The position numbers were made by a program, and so were the translations under genes. 64,000 bases of DNA, taken from the NCBI RefSeq assembly GCF_012974865.1, contig NZ_CP043633.1:2303001-2367000 (forward strand), read 5' to 3'. The stretch is from Nonlabens sp. Ci31 (GTDB lineage: Bacteria; Bacteroidota; Bacteroidia; Flavobacteriales; Flavobacteriaceae). The notes under the pieces are model-generated. The model made no database searches, was not told the origin of the DNA, and saw only the letters and a list, made by a program, of their open reading frames with translations. Positions 1 to 10,489 of the stretch are shown in pieces; within the stretch, counting starts at the first letter, position 1; each line of letters begins with the position of its first letter.

Positions 1-846
1 CATATCATAAGGCTGATTGGCATTTTCTGGAACGAGATCTTCCAGACCAAGACGGATTTCGTCATCTAATTCAAACGGCATATCTGCAGGTTTATCTTCA
101 CAATTTTGAGGCATATAACTCAGCATCTGTTTGATCTGATGGATACATTGAATATCGTTTGCAGCTGTTAAATGCGTCACTCCAGATTTAGTCGCATGTG
201 TTTTGGCACCGCCTAATTCTTCGGCAGTAACGACTTCATTTGTTACTGTCTTAACTACATTAGGACCAGTAACAAACATATAGCTGGAGTTTTCTACCAT
301 CAAGGTAAAATCGGTCATTGCAGGAGAATAGACGGCACCACCGGCACAAGGTCCCATAATTGCAGATATTTGAGGAATCATTCCTGATGCCATTACATTT
401 CTATGAAAGATATCTGCATAGCCACCTAAGGAACGCACTCCTTCTTGAATTCGAGCACCACCGCTATCATTTAAACCGATAACAGGAACACCTATTTTCA
501 TCGCCATATCCATTACTTTACAAATCTTTTCGGCGTGTGTTTCTGAAAGGGCACCTCCAAAAACAGTAAAGTCTTGCGCAAAAACACAAACCTGTCTTCC
601 GTTTATGGTTCCGTAGCCAGTGACTACGCCATCCCCATAAAATAGTTGTTTCTCCATACCAAAATCCTTGGTGCGATGCGTTACTAAAGCTCCCATTTCT
701 TCAAAGGACCCGTCATCTAGTAAAAAATGTACCCGTTCTCTTGCGGTTAACTTTCCTTTTGCATGTTGCTTCTTTATACGTTCTTGCCCACCTCCTAAAA
801 GAGCTAGCGTCAATTTATCTGCGAGTATTTGCTTCTTATCTTCCAT
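1..846 (-). CDS. pccB: Propionyl-CoA carboxylase, carboxyltransferase (beta) subunit, partial
   Basis: The first 282 residues of an acyl-CoA carboxylase carboxyltransferase are visible; the C-terminal part lies beyond the window edge (the family is usually about 510 residues). It starts MEDKKQIL. It carries the crotonase-fold oxyanion-hole region with [13 protein letters not shown] near residue 122 and [16 protein letters not shown] near residue 163, typical of PccB and methylmalonyl-CoA decarboxylase alpha chains. Only 2 bases separate it from the biotin carboxylase gene upstream, and a biotin carrier and a propionate-CoA ligase are in the same run, so carboxylation of propionyl-CoA to methylmalonyl-CoA is the most likely role. 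Other short acyl-CoA substrates are possible. Confidence 0.9.
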   Translation of the reverse strand, partial: MEDKKQILADKLTLALLGGGQERIKKQHAKGKLTARERVHFLLDDGSFEEMGALVTHRTKDFGMEKQLFYGDGVVTGYGTINGRQVCVFAQDFTVFGGALSETHAEKICKVMDMAMKIGVPVIGLNDSGGARIQEGVRSLGGYADIFHRNVMASGMIPQISAIMGPCAGGAVYSPAMTDFTLMVENSSYMFVTGPNVVKTVTNEVVTAEELGGAKTHATKSGVTHLTAANDIQCIHQIKQMLSYMPQNCEDKPADMPFELDDEIRLGLEDLVPENANQPYDM

Positions 847-848
847 GG

Positions 849-2321
849 TTACTTATTTCTTTTATCCCAATTTGAACTGATCTTCAAAGGAGCTTTTACT
901 GTTTTCTGATTTTTAAGATACAGTTGTAAACCTACTAAAGCTGCTATTTTACGCTCTTCTGTATATTGTTTTTTTAGTTGGTCTGGCGAATAATAATTTT
1001 TCACAAAATGAGTGTCAAAATTCCCTGATCTAAACGCCTCATGCTCGCAAACAAATTTGCCAAAAGGTAGCGTAGTGGCAATACCTTCCACTTTATAATG
1101 ATCAATCGCCTTTATCATTAACTGAATGGCTTCTTCTCTATTTTTCCCGTAAGTAATCAACTTAGATAGCATAGGGTCGTAGTAAATAGGTACCTCCATT
1201 CCTTCTTCAAAACCATTATCCACCCTTATTCCCTCACCAGTTGGAAGCTTGTAAACAGATAGCTTACCAATGCTAGGAGTGAAATTTTCTAGTGGATCTT
1301 CAGCATATACTCTTACTTCCAGAGCGTGACCTGTTATAGATAAATCTTCTTGAGTAAACGCTAGTTTTTCACCGCGTGCGACTTTAATTTGTTGTTCTAC
1401 CAGATCAATTCCCGATATCAATTCGGTAACAGGATGCTCCACTTGTAAACGCGTATTCATTTCCAGAAAGTAAAATTTCTTATTTTCATCGAGCAGAAAT
1501 TCGACTGTTCCAGCACCAACATAATCGCAAGCCTTAGCCACTTTTATAGCAGCTTCACCCATTGTTTTTCGTATCTCAGGAGTAAGAACCACAGAAGGAG
1601 CTTCTTCTACTACTTTTTGATGACGTCTTTGCACGCTACATTCTCGTTCAAAAAGATGGACTATATTTCCATGAGTGTCGGCAAGTATTTGAATTTCAAT
1701 ATGTCTAGGAGAACCGACATATTTTTCAATGAATACAGACCCATCTCCAAAAGCGGCTTTTGCTTCACTTATGGCTCTTTCCATTTGTTCTGGCAGCTCC
1801 TGTATATTTTCAACGATCCTCATTCCTTTTCCACCACCACCAGCAGAGGCTTTGATTAAAATAGGAAAGCCTATTTCTAGAGCAACTTTCTCTGCAAGTG
1901 CTACGTCAGTTATTGCTTCTTCAATGCCAGGAACCATCGGGATATTATAATCACGTACCGCTTCTTTTGCCGCTAGTTTATTACCCATTACTTGAATAGC
2001 ATGTGGTTTGGGACCTATAAAAACGATCCCAGCATCTTCAACTAATTGTGCAAATTTTGCATTTTCGCTTAAGAAACCATATCCAGGATGTATCGCATCA
2101 GCGCCAGTATCTTTGGCTGCTTGAATCACTTTTTCCATCACGAGATAGGATTCTGAAGAAGGTGCAGGTCCTAGCAAAACGGCTTCGTTTGCAAAACGTA
2201 CATGAGGTGCACCACGGTCAGCTTCAGAATAAACTGCGACAGTTTTAATACCCATCTTTTGAGCAGTTTTCATGACTCTTATAGCGATTTCTCCACGGTT
2301 TGCTATTAGTATTTTTTTCAT
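849..2321 (-). CDS. Biotin carboxylase subunit of acyl-CoA (propionyl-CoA) carboxylase
   Basis: 490 residues with the full biotin carboxylase order: N-terminal [16 protein letters not shown], an ATP-grasp glycine-rich loop ([14 protein letters not shown], about residue 160), the active-site segment [14 protein letters not shown] (about residue 290) and the C-terminal biotin carboxylase domain. It carboxylates biotin with ATP and bicarbonate. The carrier is not fused and is encoded by the next gene upstream. The end ([13 protein letters not shown]) extends beyond the bacterial AccC core. Neighbouring pccB and the propionate-CoA ligase favour a propionyl-CoA carboxylase rather than fatty-acid-synthesis AccC. 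Confidence 0.93.
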   Translation of the reverse strand: MKKILIANRGEIAIRVMKTAQKMGIKTVAVYSEADRGAPHVRFANEAVLLGPAPSSESYLVMEKVIQAAKDTGADAIHPGYGFLSENAKFAQLVEDAGIVFIGPKPHAIQVMGNKLAAKEAVRDYNIPMVPGIEEAITDVALAEKVALEIGFPILIKASAGGGGKGMRIVENIQELPEQMERAISEAKAAFGDGSVFIEKYVGSPRHIEIQILADTHGNIVHLFERECSVQRRHQKVVEEAPSVVLTPEIRKTMGEAAIKVAKACDYVGAGTVEFLLDENKKFYFLEMNTRLQVEHPVTELISGIDLVEQQIKVARGEKLAFTQEDLSITGHALEVRVYAEDPLENFTPSIGKLSVYKLPTGEGIRVDNGFEEGMEVPIYYDPMLSKLITYGKNREEAIQLMIKAIDHYKVEGIATTLPFGKFVCEHEAFRSGNFDTHFVKNYYSPDQLKKQYTEERKIAALVGLQLYLKNQKTVKAPLKISSNWDKRNK

Positions 2322-2336
2322 ACTTTTATTTTAACT

Positions 2337-2354
2337 CCGCTTTCGCGAAAGCGG
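2337..2354. repeat. Palindrome CCGCTTTCGCGAAAGCGG, intergenic
   Basis: Perfect 18-bp copy of the window-wide palindrome, between the biotin carboxylase and carrier-protein genes. Confidence 0.95.
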
Positions 2355-2396
2355 TACTATTATTAAGGTCTTCTCTTCTATTAAACTTTTAGAAAT

Positions 2397-2879
2397 CTAA
2401 CTTTCCATCTCGATAATAAGTTGCCCTTTATCCACTGAATCATCAATTTTAGCTTCAATTGATTTTACAATACCTTTACCGTCAGAAAGAATGACATTTT
2501 CCATTTTCATGGCAGATAATACAAAGAGCGGTGTGCCCTTTTCAATAGGATCACCAGCGTTAACCATTATGTCAATAATGTAGCCAGGCATAGGAGCCAT
2601 AATATTATTGGATTTTGTTTCTGTTTTTTCAAAAAGTCCCATTTGAGCAACCATTGTGTCATGCTCATCATCAATTTTTACGCGATAACTGTTTCCATTC
2701 ACCATAATGGTCATTGTTTTTTCAATCAATTTTTCGGTAATTATTTCCACATCATAGGCTTGATGATCTTGTAATAAATGAAAATTAGTAGTAGAAATTT
2801 GATGTATATCTAGAGATGATAAATCATTAGTAGTAACAGAAAAATCTTGTTGATCCACGTGAATAATATAGTTGCTCAT
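2397..2879 (-). CDS. Biotin carboxyl carrier protein of acyl-CoA carboxylase
   Basis: 160 residues when started at MSNYIIHVDQ; the open frame runs upstream to 2954, but that stretch overlaps the acs end and reads unlike the family. The C-terminal biotinyl-lipoyl domain has the AMKMEN biotin attachment site, the lysine lying about 35 residues from the end, after MPGYIIDIMVNAGDPIEKGTPLFVLS. The N-terminal half is a variable linker domain. It shuttles carboxybiotin between the two enzyme subunits encoded just downstream. A perfect palindrome copy lies between this gene and the biotin carboxylase gene. Confidence 0.93.
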   Translation of the reverse strand: MSNYIIHVDQQDFSVTTNDLSSLDIHQISTTNFHLLQDHQAYDVEIITEKLIEKTMTIMVNGNSYRVKIDDEHDTMVAQMGLFEKTETKSNNIMAPMPGYIIDIMVNAGDPIEKGTPLFVLSAMKMENVILSDGKGIVKSIEAKIDDSVDKGQLIIEMES

Positions 2880-2920
2880 AAGCTGCAATAATTTTTTAAA
2901 AGTTAAGGAGAAATAGTAAA

Positions 2921-4828
2921 TTATAAAACCTTGTCCATAATATCTTGTACACATTCTGGATTCAATAGTGTACTCGTGTCACCCAGATCGCTTGTGTCGT
3001 TTCCTGCTATTTTTCTAAGTATGCGACGCATTATTTTCCCAGAACGAGTTTTAGGTAAACTTTCCGTAAATTGGATTTTATCAAGTTTTGCAATGGGCCC
3101 GATTTGTTCGGTAATAATTTGATTGATTTCTTTTCTTAAATTATCGTGGTTTCTGCTTTCTCCAGTTTCTTTTAAGGTTACATATCCATACAATGCGTTT
3201 CCTTTGACATCATGTGGGAAACCTACTATAGCACTTTCAGAAACTGCTGGATGTTCATTTATAGCATCTTCTATAGGAGCTGTGCCCAGATTATGTCCAG
3301 AGACTATAATTACATCATCTACACGACCGGTTATTCTGTAATAACCTACTTCATCTCTCAATGCGCCATCTCCTGTAAAGTACATGTTTTCAAAAGCAGA
3401 GAAATAAGTGTCTTTATAACGTTGGTGATTTCCCCAGATAGTTCTTGCGATACCAGGCCATGGGAATTTTATGCACAAACGGCCATCTACTTGATTACCG
3501 TTTATTTCTTTGCCATGTTCATCTAACAATGCGGGTTGAATACCTATAAATGGTAAGGTGGCGTAAGTAGGTTTTGTTGGTGTCACATATGGAATAGGTG
3601 TTATCATAATACCGCCAGTTTCAGTTTGCCACCACGTATCCACAATAGGCGATTTTTTCTTTCCGATGTTATCGTCATACCAGTGCCATGCCTCTTCATT
3701 AATAGGTTCTCCTACGGTTCCTAAAACTTTTAAAGATGATAAATCATACTTTTCGACGTGTTCCACACCTTCTTTTGCAAGTGCTCTAATAGCTGTAGGA
3801 GCTGTATAGAATTGAGTCACTTGATGTTTTTCTACAATTTCCCAAAAGCGTCCATAATCTGGATAGCTTGGTACGCCTTCAAACATAAGGGTTGTTGCTC
3901 CGTTTGCTAACGGGCCATAAACTATATAACTGTGTCCAGTGATCCAACCTATGTCTGCCGTACACCAATACACATCATTTTCTTTATATTGAAATACATT
4001 CTTAAAAGTATAGGCGCTATACACCATATAGCCAGCTGTGGTATGCACCATTCCTTTGGGCATGCCAGTAGAACCAGAGGTATATAAGATGAATAAAGGA
4101 TCTTCTGCATCCATAACGGTAGCGACAAGCTCTGTTGAAGCCTCGTCTAACAAAGGCTGCAACCATTCATCACGACCTTCTTTCATACTGATTTCTGTAT
4201 GTATGCGTTTGGCAACTAAAACACTTTCTACACAGCTACAATCTTTTAAGGCCTCATCTACAATTCCTTTTAAATCGATTGTTTTTGCACCGCGATAGGA
4301 TCCATCTGATGTGATGACCATTTTACAATCGCTATCCTTAATTCTGGTAGCAATTGCAATCGAAGAAAAACCTGCAAATACCACAGAATGTATGGCTCCT
4401 ATGCGCGCGCAAGCTAATATGGAGATAGCTAACTCTGGAATCATAGGTAAATAAATACATATGCGATCCCCTTTTTTAATTCCTTTAGCTTTCAGCACAT
4501 TTGCAAACTTATTGACACGATGGTATAATTCTCTATAAGTAATATGTTGAGGAGCTTCTTTAGGATCGTTAGGTTCAAATAGGATGGCTGTTTTATCGCC
4601 TCTAGTAGCGAGATGTCTATCGATGCAGTTTTCTGTAATGTTTAATTTTGCACCTTCAAACCATTTTACTTCTGGTTTTTTAAAGTCCCAACTTAAAACT
4701 TGGTCCCATTTCTTGCGCCATAGAAAGTGTTCTTCGGCAATTTCTTCCCAAAATGCTTCAGGGTTATTTACTGATTTTCTATATACTTGATAATATTCTT
4801 CTAGGTGTTTTATATGATAATTACTCAT
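2921..4828 (-). CDS. acs: Acetyl-CoA synthetase (AMP-forming)
   Basis: 635 residues from MSNYHIKHLEEY. The frame opens further upstream, but a start at 4855 would overlap prpE and lacks family similarity. ANL-superfamily motifs are present: the ATP-binding loop YTSGSTGMPKG near residue 260, DTWWQTETGG, YFTGDGALRD, GRVDDVIIVSGHNLG, and the C-terminal KTRSGKIMRR with the catalytic lysine that acetylation controls in this family. It activates acetate, or another short acid, to acyl-CoA. It lies 10 bases after the paralogous propionate-CoA ligase, so the two are probably co-transcribed. Confidence 0.93.
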   Translation of the reverse strand: MSNYHIKHLEEYYQVYRKSVNNPEAFWEEIAEEHFLWRKKWDQVLSWDFKKPEVKWFEGAKLNITENCIDRHLATRGDKTAILFEPNDPKEAPQHITYRELYHRVNKFANVLKAKGIKKGDRICIYLPMIPELAISILACARIGAIHSVVFAGFSSIAIATRIKDSDCKMVITSDGSYRGAKTIDLKGIVDEALKDCSCVESVLVAKRIHTEISMKEGRDEWLQPLLDEASTELVATVMDAEDPLFILYTSGSTGMPKGMVHTTAGYMVYSAYTFKNVFQYKENDVYWCTADIGWITGHSYIVYGPLANGATTLMFEGVPSYPDYGRFWEIVEKHQVTQFYTAPTAIRALAKEGVEHVEKYDLSSLKVLGTVGEPINEEAWHWYDDNIGKKKSPIVDTWWQTETGGIMITPIPYVTPTKPTYATLPFIGIQPALLDEHGKEINGNQVDGRLCIKFPWPGIARTIWGNHQRYKDTYFSAFENMYFTGDGALRDEVGYYRITGRVDDVIIVSGHNLGTAPIEDAINEHPAVSESAIVGFPHDVKGNALYGYVTLKETGESRNHDNLRKEINQIITEQIGPIAKLDKIQFTESLPKTRSGKIMRRILRKIAGNDTSDLGDTSTLLNPECVQDIMDKVL

Positions 4829-4838
4829 GGCTTTTTTT

Positions 4839-6734
4839 TTATTTATGAATCCCAATGCCTTGGGCTTGATATATGGATTTAATTTCTTCTATTATGGATA
4901 GGTCATCTATGGTAGATGGGATGTTGTATTGAAGTTCGTCTGCTATATGGCGTAGTAATTTACGAAGTATTTTACCACTTCTTGTTTTAGGTAATCGGTT
5001 CACCACAAGTATATCTTTAAAAGAGGCAACAGCACCTATTTCACGTCTTAAGGCTTGGATAATTTCCTGCGGAATATGAAGTTCATCAGCTAGGTATTCA
5101 GGTTTTAAAACGATAAGCCCTAATGGTTTTTGTCCTTTTAAATCGCAATGCACACCAAAAACGGCGCACTCTGCCACTGATTTATGAGAGGCGATGACTT
5201 CCTCCATTCCGGCAGTAGATAGTCTATGTCCAGCTACGTTGATAACATCGTCCACGCGACCAGTAATAAATACATATCCATCTTCGTCTCTATAACCTCC
5301 ATCACCAGAAAAATAATAGCCTGGAAAACGGTCTAAATAATCAGATTTGAATCGTTCTGGATTACCCCATAGATTGCTTAACATTCCTGGTGGTAATGGT
5401 AATTTTACAGTAACATAACCTTCAACTCCAGCAGTTACTTCTTTTCCTTCATCGTTTACAATTCGTATATCATAGCCACAAACAGGAAAACCTGCAGAGC
5501 CTCCTTTTATAGGCTGTAATTCTACGCCCACCATATTTGCTAACATGGGCCAGCCACTTTCAGTTTGCCACCAGTGGTCTATGACGGGAACTTTTAATTT
5601 CTCTTGAGTCCATGTTAATGTGCTGACATCACAACGTTCTCCAGCCAGAAATTGGTATTTTAAACAAGAGATATCAAATGATTGAATCATCACGCCATCA
5701 GGGTCTTCTTTTTTAATGGCCCTAATGGCAGTAGGAGCGGTAAACATAACTTTTACACGGTGCTCACTAATCACGCGCCAAAAGGTAGAGGCGTCTGGTG
5801 TTCTTACAGGTTTTCCTTCAAATAGAACCGTCGTATTCCTGTTGAGTAAAGGACCATAAGCAATGTAGCTATGTCCAACTACCCAACCCACATCACTTGC
5901 TGCCCAGAAGCTGTCTCCTTCATCCACTCCATAAATGTATTTCATGGAGAATTTCAATGCAGTAGCATAACCACCTGTATCTCTTATAATTCCCTTGGGC
6001 GTTCCAGTTGTTCCTGAGGTATATAGAATGTAAGATGGGTGCGTTGAGGCTACGGGCACCGCTTCGATAGAATTGGAGGTTTCTACGAGATGTGCATAAT
6101 CTATATCATAAGGTTTTGCAGGAATTTGTACTCCTAGTTTCCTGTCGTATACAATGACGTGATCTGGTTGGTGTTTCGCTTTCGCGAAAGCGTCATCCAC
6201 AAAAGGTTTATAAGGGATTATGCGATCTATTTCTATCCCATTAGAAGCTGTGATAATGGCTTTAGGTTTGCAGTCATCAATACGTATGGCCAACTCCTGA
6301 GGCGCAAAACCACCAAACACTACAGAATGTACAACGCCTATTCTCAGGCATGCCAGCATTGCATACAACGCCTGCGGAATCATGGGCATATAAATGATGA
6401 CGGTATCTCCTTTTTCAATTCCCAAGCTTTGCAATCCTCCGGCTAATTTTGAAACTTCTAGGTGCAATTTATAGTAGCTAATATGCTCTTTTGTTGCCGT
6501 TACAGGCGAGTCGTAAATAATGGCATCTTGCTCACCATAACCATTTTTGATATGGGTATCGATGCAGAGATAACTCAAGTTGAGTTTGCCATCTTCAAAC
6601 CATTGATTGTGGTCGCTTTTATTTTTAGACAGGATGTTTTGAGGCATTTTATACCAGTCTAGTTGCGCAGCTTGTGTCTTCCAAAAATGTTCTGGATGAT
6701 CCATACTTTTTCTATAAAAATCTACATAACTCAT
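4839..6734 (-). CDS. prpE: Propionate-CoA ligase (PrpE-like)
   Basis: 631 residues of the AMP-forming acyl-CoA synthetase family with YTSGTTGTPKG near residue 238, DHWWQTESGWP, YYFSGDGGYRDEDGY, GRVDDVINVAGHRLST and KTRSGKILRK. The HWWQTESGWP variant and overall pattern fit PrpE/AcsS3-type propionyl-CoA synthetases rather than Acs. Its start overlaps the preceding small ORF by 4 bases (ATGA), implying translational coupling. Product propionyl-CoA would feed the carboxylase encoded downstream. A palindrome copy at 6177-6192 is part of the coding sequence and encodes AFAKA. Confidence 0.88.
   Translation of the reverse strand: MSYVDFYRKSMDHPEHFWKTQAAQLDWYKMPQNILSKNKSDHNQWFEDGKLNLSYLCIDTHIKNGYGEQDAIIYDSPVTATKEHISYYKLHLEVSKLAGGLQSLGIEKGDTVIIYMPMIPQALYAMLACLRIGVVHSVVFGGFAPQELAIRIDDCKPKAIITASNGIEIDRIIPYKPFVDDAFAKAKHQPDHVIVYDRKLGVQIPAKPYDIDYAHLVETSNSIEAVPVASTHPSYILYTSGTTGTPKGIIRDTGGYATALKFSMKYIYGVDEGDSFWAASDVGWVVGHSYIAYGPLLNRNTTVLFEGKPVRTPDASTFWRVISEHRVKVMFTAPTAIRAIKKEDPDGVMIQSFDISCLKYQFLAGERCDVSTLTWTQEKLKVPVIDHWWQTESGWPMLANMVGVELQPIKGGSAGFPVCGYDIRIVNDEGKEVTAGVEGYVTVKLPLPPGMLSNLWGNPERFKSDYLDRFPGYYFSGDGGYRDEDGYVFITGRVDDVINVAGHRLSTAGMEEVIASHKSVAECAVFGVHCDLKGQKPLGLIVLKPEYLADELHIPQEIIQALRREIGAVASFKDILVVNRLPKTRSGKILRKLLRHIADELQYNIPSTIDDLSIIEEIKSIYQAQGIGIHK
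6177..6192. repeat. Palindrome CGCTTTCGCGAAAGCG inside prpE
   Basis: Perfect 16-bp copy read in frame as AFAKA in the minus-strand protein. Confidence 0.95.
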
Positions 6735-6955
6735 GGCTTTGAGTTTTTAGATGTAAAAAGACAAAACCAATCGGGATTGAGAATTTTTAATTTTATAAGA
6801 GACCATGGAAGGGCAACAAGGCATGCGCCTATGACAAGTGATTGTAGAACACCAACACCTGATTCACTTTCAAATTTTATTCTACAGAATAGAGTGATGA
6901 CCGCATATAGGGTGATAACAATATCTGATGTTTTTGGGTTTATCGTAAAATTCAT
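6731..6955 (-). CDS. Small membrane protein at the head of the prpE-acs-pcc operon
   Basis: 74 residues with two likely transmembrane segments (about 12-27 and 36-58) and a conserved-looking tail KLKILNPDWFCLF. The last codons overlap the prpE start (ATGA), and a promoter-like TTG-N19-TATGTTTA lies upstream, so it is probably the first gene of the operon. No function is recognised. A role near an acid transporter or in membrane association of the ligases is only a guess. Confidence 0.6.
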   Translation of the reverse strand: MNFTINPKTSDIVITLYAVITLFCRIKFESESGVGVLQSLVIGACLVALPWSLIKLKILNPDWFCLFTSKNSKP

Positions 6956-6971
6956 GTCTTTAAACTTTAAT

Positions 6972-7002
6972 TAAACATAGTTTGTTTGCATACAAAACCA
7001 AT
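6972..7002 (-). promoter_or_regulatory. Promoter and 16-bp operator-like motif of the propionate/acetate operon
   Basis: On the minus strand TTG (6999-7001), 19 nt, then TATGTTTA (6972-6979) fits the Bacteroidota TTG-N19-TAnnTTTG promoter. The 16-bp TGCATACAAAACCAAT (6987-7002) covers the -33 element and spacer, and recurs exactly, inverted, before the porin-symporter operon at 13771-13786. Confidence 0.6.
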
Positions 7003-7029
7003 ATTTAAGTAAGATTTGTAAGACTGCTT

Positions 7030-7395
7030 TTAAGTCACGAGTTCCAGAATTTCTGAAACTACTTTTTTAATTGAAAAAGGTTTTGTTAAATATTTATCAG
7101 CTCCGAGTTTTAATCCTTCTTCAATATCTGAAGCTTTATTTTTTGCGGTTAAGAAAACTACTTTTGTAGCTTCTAGATTCTTTTTGTTTTTTATTTGTTT
7201 TAATGTTTCATATCCATCCACATTAGGCATCATCACATCTAATAATACCACGTCAGGAATATGATTTTCTATGATCTCTAAAGCTTCACTTCCATCCCTT
7301 GCTATAAATACTTTAAAGCCCTTTTTCTTAAAGGCGTATTCCAGCGACATGACAATATTGGGCTCATCATCAACGATTAAAATCTTGTGTTCCAT
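7030..7395 (-). CDS. Single-domain response regulator (CheY-like)
   Basis: 121 residues forming only a receiver domain: acidic pair D9/D10, phospho-acceptor D53 in LLDVMMPNVDGY, T83 and K85 in FLTAK. There is no output domain. It lies 14 bases after the symporter-histidine kinase gene and is its probable partner, signalling through protein contact or a phosphorelay. If the kinase is inactivated by the amber codon in its H-box, this regulator may be orphaned. Confidence 0.92.
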   Translation of the reverse strand: MEHKILIVDDEPNIVMSLEYAFKKKGFKVFIARDGSEALEIIENHIPDVVLLDVMMPNVDGYETLKQIKNKKNLEATKVVFLTAKNKASDIEEGLKLGADKYLTKPFSIKKVVSEILELVT

Positions 7396-7409
7396 ATAAG
7401 ACGTACAAT

Positions 7410-10100
7410 TTAACTAATTGGTAAGGTAAAAACAAATTTAGCACCTGATTTTAATGTCTTATCTACCCATATTTTTCCATGATGCTTTTCAATAATTTGT
7501 TTAGTTATAGCAAGTCCTAGTCCACTGCCTATGGGTTTAATGGTGTTTTGATGTTTAGACTGGTAAAATTTATCAAACACATATTCCATATCTTCTGCGG
7601 GAACTCCTTTGCCATTATCTGTTACGGCTATTTCTAAAGTGGTATTTCCTAGTTTGTAATCTATTTCTATATGTCCTGATTCTGGTTCACAAAACTTAAT
7701 GGAGTTGGAGATTAGATTTGTAAAAACTTGAAGAATTCTATCTTCATCATAATTCATTTTAAAGCGTTGCTTGTTTTTAATACTTAGAGTAATTCCTTTT
7801 TTTGCGGCTATATGTTGTGTGTTTGCTACAGCTTTTTTTATAGTTTCTTGAATGTCTAGGTAATTGACATCTAAGTTTAGTCTTCCAGTTTCTAGCTTTT
7901 CAAAGTCTAATATGTTATTGATAAGCCTCCCGAGCCTATCTGAATCTTGAAGTATGTTCGTAAGAAATTGCTTTTTAATTTCTTTAGGCATGTCATCTTC
8001 ATCATCCATTAATAGTTCTGTGGCTGTTCTTATCCCGGTAATAGGTGTTTTTAGCTAGTGTGCTACCGTGTCTAGAAATTCATCTTTTTGCTTGTCTTTA
8101 TCTACTAATTCTTGATTGGCATTTTTTAATTTTGAAGACAGATGTGATAATTCGACCGATTTTTCAAGAAGTATTTTATTACTCACAATATTCTCCTTGG
8201 ACTCTTCTAATATTCTAAGTACTTCCACGAGACTTATTTGCTCTTCTTTTACGACACTAGCAATTAGAATTTTTGCTGATGCACTTCCTATACTTCCTGT
8301 CAATAGTTTTTCAGAAAAATTAACTAATCTCGCATCTGCTAGTTGTGTGTCTTGTGGTAATTTATATGTAGTAAAGAATATATTCAAAGCTCTAGCAGCT
8401 TTTTTCTCCCCAAGAAATCGAACCAGCACATTTTTAATGTCGGCCACATAAGCTTCTCCTTTCCAGACGAGTGCGCTGTCTTGTAAAGCAGTAAAATTTG
8501 TACTGTCCACAAACATTTCAGCATAATTGCGTTCTCTGTAATTTCCTTTTGAGATAATTGAAAAGACTAAATAGCTTAAAAGATTAAATAAAATACTCCA
8601 GAATAAAGCGTGTGCTGGTGGACTCAGGAAGTCTATTCCAAATAAGGCATAAGGCTTGAGTGCAGCAATACCGTTTAATCCATATTGAGTAAAATTGTCA
8701 GAACCTGTATATGCTTCTAATGTAAATGGAAGTAGTAGGGTATATATAGTGATGCAAAATCCTGTAATAATTCCAACGATCGCACCTTTTGAAGAGCCAC
8801 GATTCCAGAAAAGGCCTATAAAAAAAGAGGGTGCTAGTTGTGCAATAATTACAAAAGAAATAAGTCCGATAGAATACAAAGACAATTGTTTTGAAAATGA
8901 CACATAGAAAAAATAAGCAGTGATTATAATGGAAAAAATAGAAATGCGCCTAATATTCTTGATGTATTTCTCATTACGCTCTGTGTGACTTTTTATAAAC
9001 TTATCTAAAAAACCATAAGGGATGATAAGGTTGTTACTTACCATAATGGATAGTGCTAAGGTGGACACCACTACCATAGATATTACCGCAGAAAAACCAC
9101 CAAGGAAAACCAGTGTAGCAAGAAAAGAATTGCCACTGTCTAGGGGCAAGAGCAGTGAGTAATATTCGGCATTTGCGCTATCTCCAAATGTGATTTTACC
9201 AGCCCAAGCAATAAAAATTACAAAAACGTTGAACAACAAAAGATATAAAGGGAATAGCCATATCGCTTTTTTTAAATATTTTTCTCGGTTGTTTTCTAAT
9301 ACGGATACTTGAAACTGGCGTGGCAGTAAAAAGATAGCCATAAAAGATAGAGCAATCATAAAGAACCAGTTAAACCCATCCTCTAATCCAGAAAGGCTGG
9401 TGAGTTCTTTAAAATTATCCATCACTGCTACTTGATTATAAATATCTGTTGTGCCATTAAATAGATAAAAGGTGATGTAGATCCCTATAATGAGAAAAAA
9501 CACGAGCTTTAATATTGATTCAAAAGCAACCGCAGTAATAATTCCCGTGTGCTTTTCTGAAGCATCGGTATTTTGTGTTCCAAAGAAAGCTGCAAATATG
9601 GCGAGCAGTAATGCTACGTAAAAAGTAGAATCGTCTAATATTGTAGTGGAAACATAGCTCGTATTGTCTGCGATGATTTCAAAGGTTTCAGAAACCGCTT
9701 TAAGCTGTAAAGAAATATAAGGAATGGTACCAAATAGGCATATTAAAGTCACTAACGCTCCTAAAAATCTATTGTTCCCGTAGCGTAAAGAAATAAAATC
9801 TGCTATCGAAGAAATTTTGTTTTGGTTAGAGATTCTTATGACTTTTCTAAGTACCAGAATCCATAGTGGCGCGGCAATTACTGGACCCAAATAAATAGGT
9901 AAAAAATCAATTCCAGAGTTAGCTGCAATACCTACACTACCATAGTAAGTCCATGCAGAGCAATAAACCGCTAATGATAAAGTATAGACATAAGGATTAT
10001 TAACCCATTTGCTTTTTTTCTTTTTTTCTGCAAGAAACGCAATGAAGAACAGCACCGCTAGATAAGCGACGATGATCACTATGAGTGCATAATTATTCAT
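7410..10100 (-). pseudogene. Na+/solute symporter-histidine kinase (CbrA type), interrupted by an in-frame TAG
   Basis: Read through, this is 896 codons: about 13 transmembrane segments of the SLC5/SSS family (residues about 5-510), a STAC-like linker (about 540-640), a coiled coil, a HisKA domain and a HATPase (NLISNSIKF, DNGKGVP, GSGLGLAI). A TAG at 8055-8057 interrupts the H-box directly after the phospho-accepting histidine (DTVAH, stop, LKTPITG). The frame is otherwise intact, and the following ORF could restart at 8009. Glutamate (GAG) is the usual residue here, so one G-to-T change explains it. Alternatives are a sequencing error or readthrough. Such kinases usually sense uptake of short-chain acids or amino acids, which fits the neighbours. 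Confidence 0.85.
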
Positions 10101-10287
10101 AATATCTTTTTAGTACAATACCAGAAATAATTATAGAAAGAAGCCAGATAGAAAAAACAGAAAAGTAGAAGGTAGGGAAGCCCCATACAGCTCCTTCAAA
10201 ATTAAAAATGAGAACAAAGGGTATATTGAATACTAAAAATAAAGCTATCGAAAGGACTATTAGTTTTTGCTCGTGGCGTTTTTTCAT
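10093..10287 (-). CDS. Small membrane protein preceding the symporter-kinase
   Basis: 64 residues, two transmembrane helices (about 11-30 and 40-58), ending in LKRYYE and overlapping the symporter-kinase start by 8 bases. The pairing resembles the small partner ORFs often found before SSS-type symporters. Exact family not recognised. Coupled translation suggests a subunit or assembly partner. Confidence 0.65.
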   Translation of the reverse strand: MKKRHEQKLIVLSIALFLVFNIPFVLIFNFEGAVWGFPTFYFSVFSIWLLSIIISGIVLKRYYE

Positions 10288-10358
10288 TTATAAGGTATAA
10301 TATAGGCTACTAATTTAGATAAATATAGTTCTTGACTCTAGATTTTGAATGTTTGTTT

Positions 10359-10374
10359 CGCTTTCGCGAAAGTG
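10359..10374. repeat. Palindrome copy CGCTTTCGCGAAAGTG, intergenic
   Basis: One mismatch from the 16-bp consensus. It lies upstream of the small membrane protein / symporter-kinase genes. Confidence 0.85.
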
Positions 10375-10434
10375 AGGTTCTCTACAACAATTCGTATGTT
10401 ACAAACTCCTTAACTGCTGGAGCTCAATTAAGAA

Positions 10435-10465
10435 AATCAGCATCACAAATATTGCGATGCTGATT
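10435..10465 (-). terminator. Rho-independent terminator after the symporter
   Basis: Perfect 10-bp stem AATCAGCATC / GATGCTGATT around an 11-nt loop, followed by TTTTC on the minus strand. It lies 25 bases beyond the symporter stop codon. Confidence 0.75.
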
Positions 10466-10489
10466 CCTAACTATTAAAAATACGGTTTC

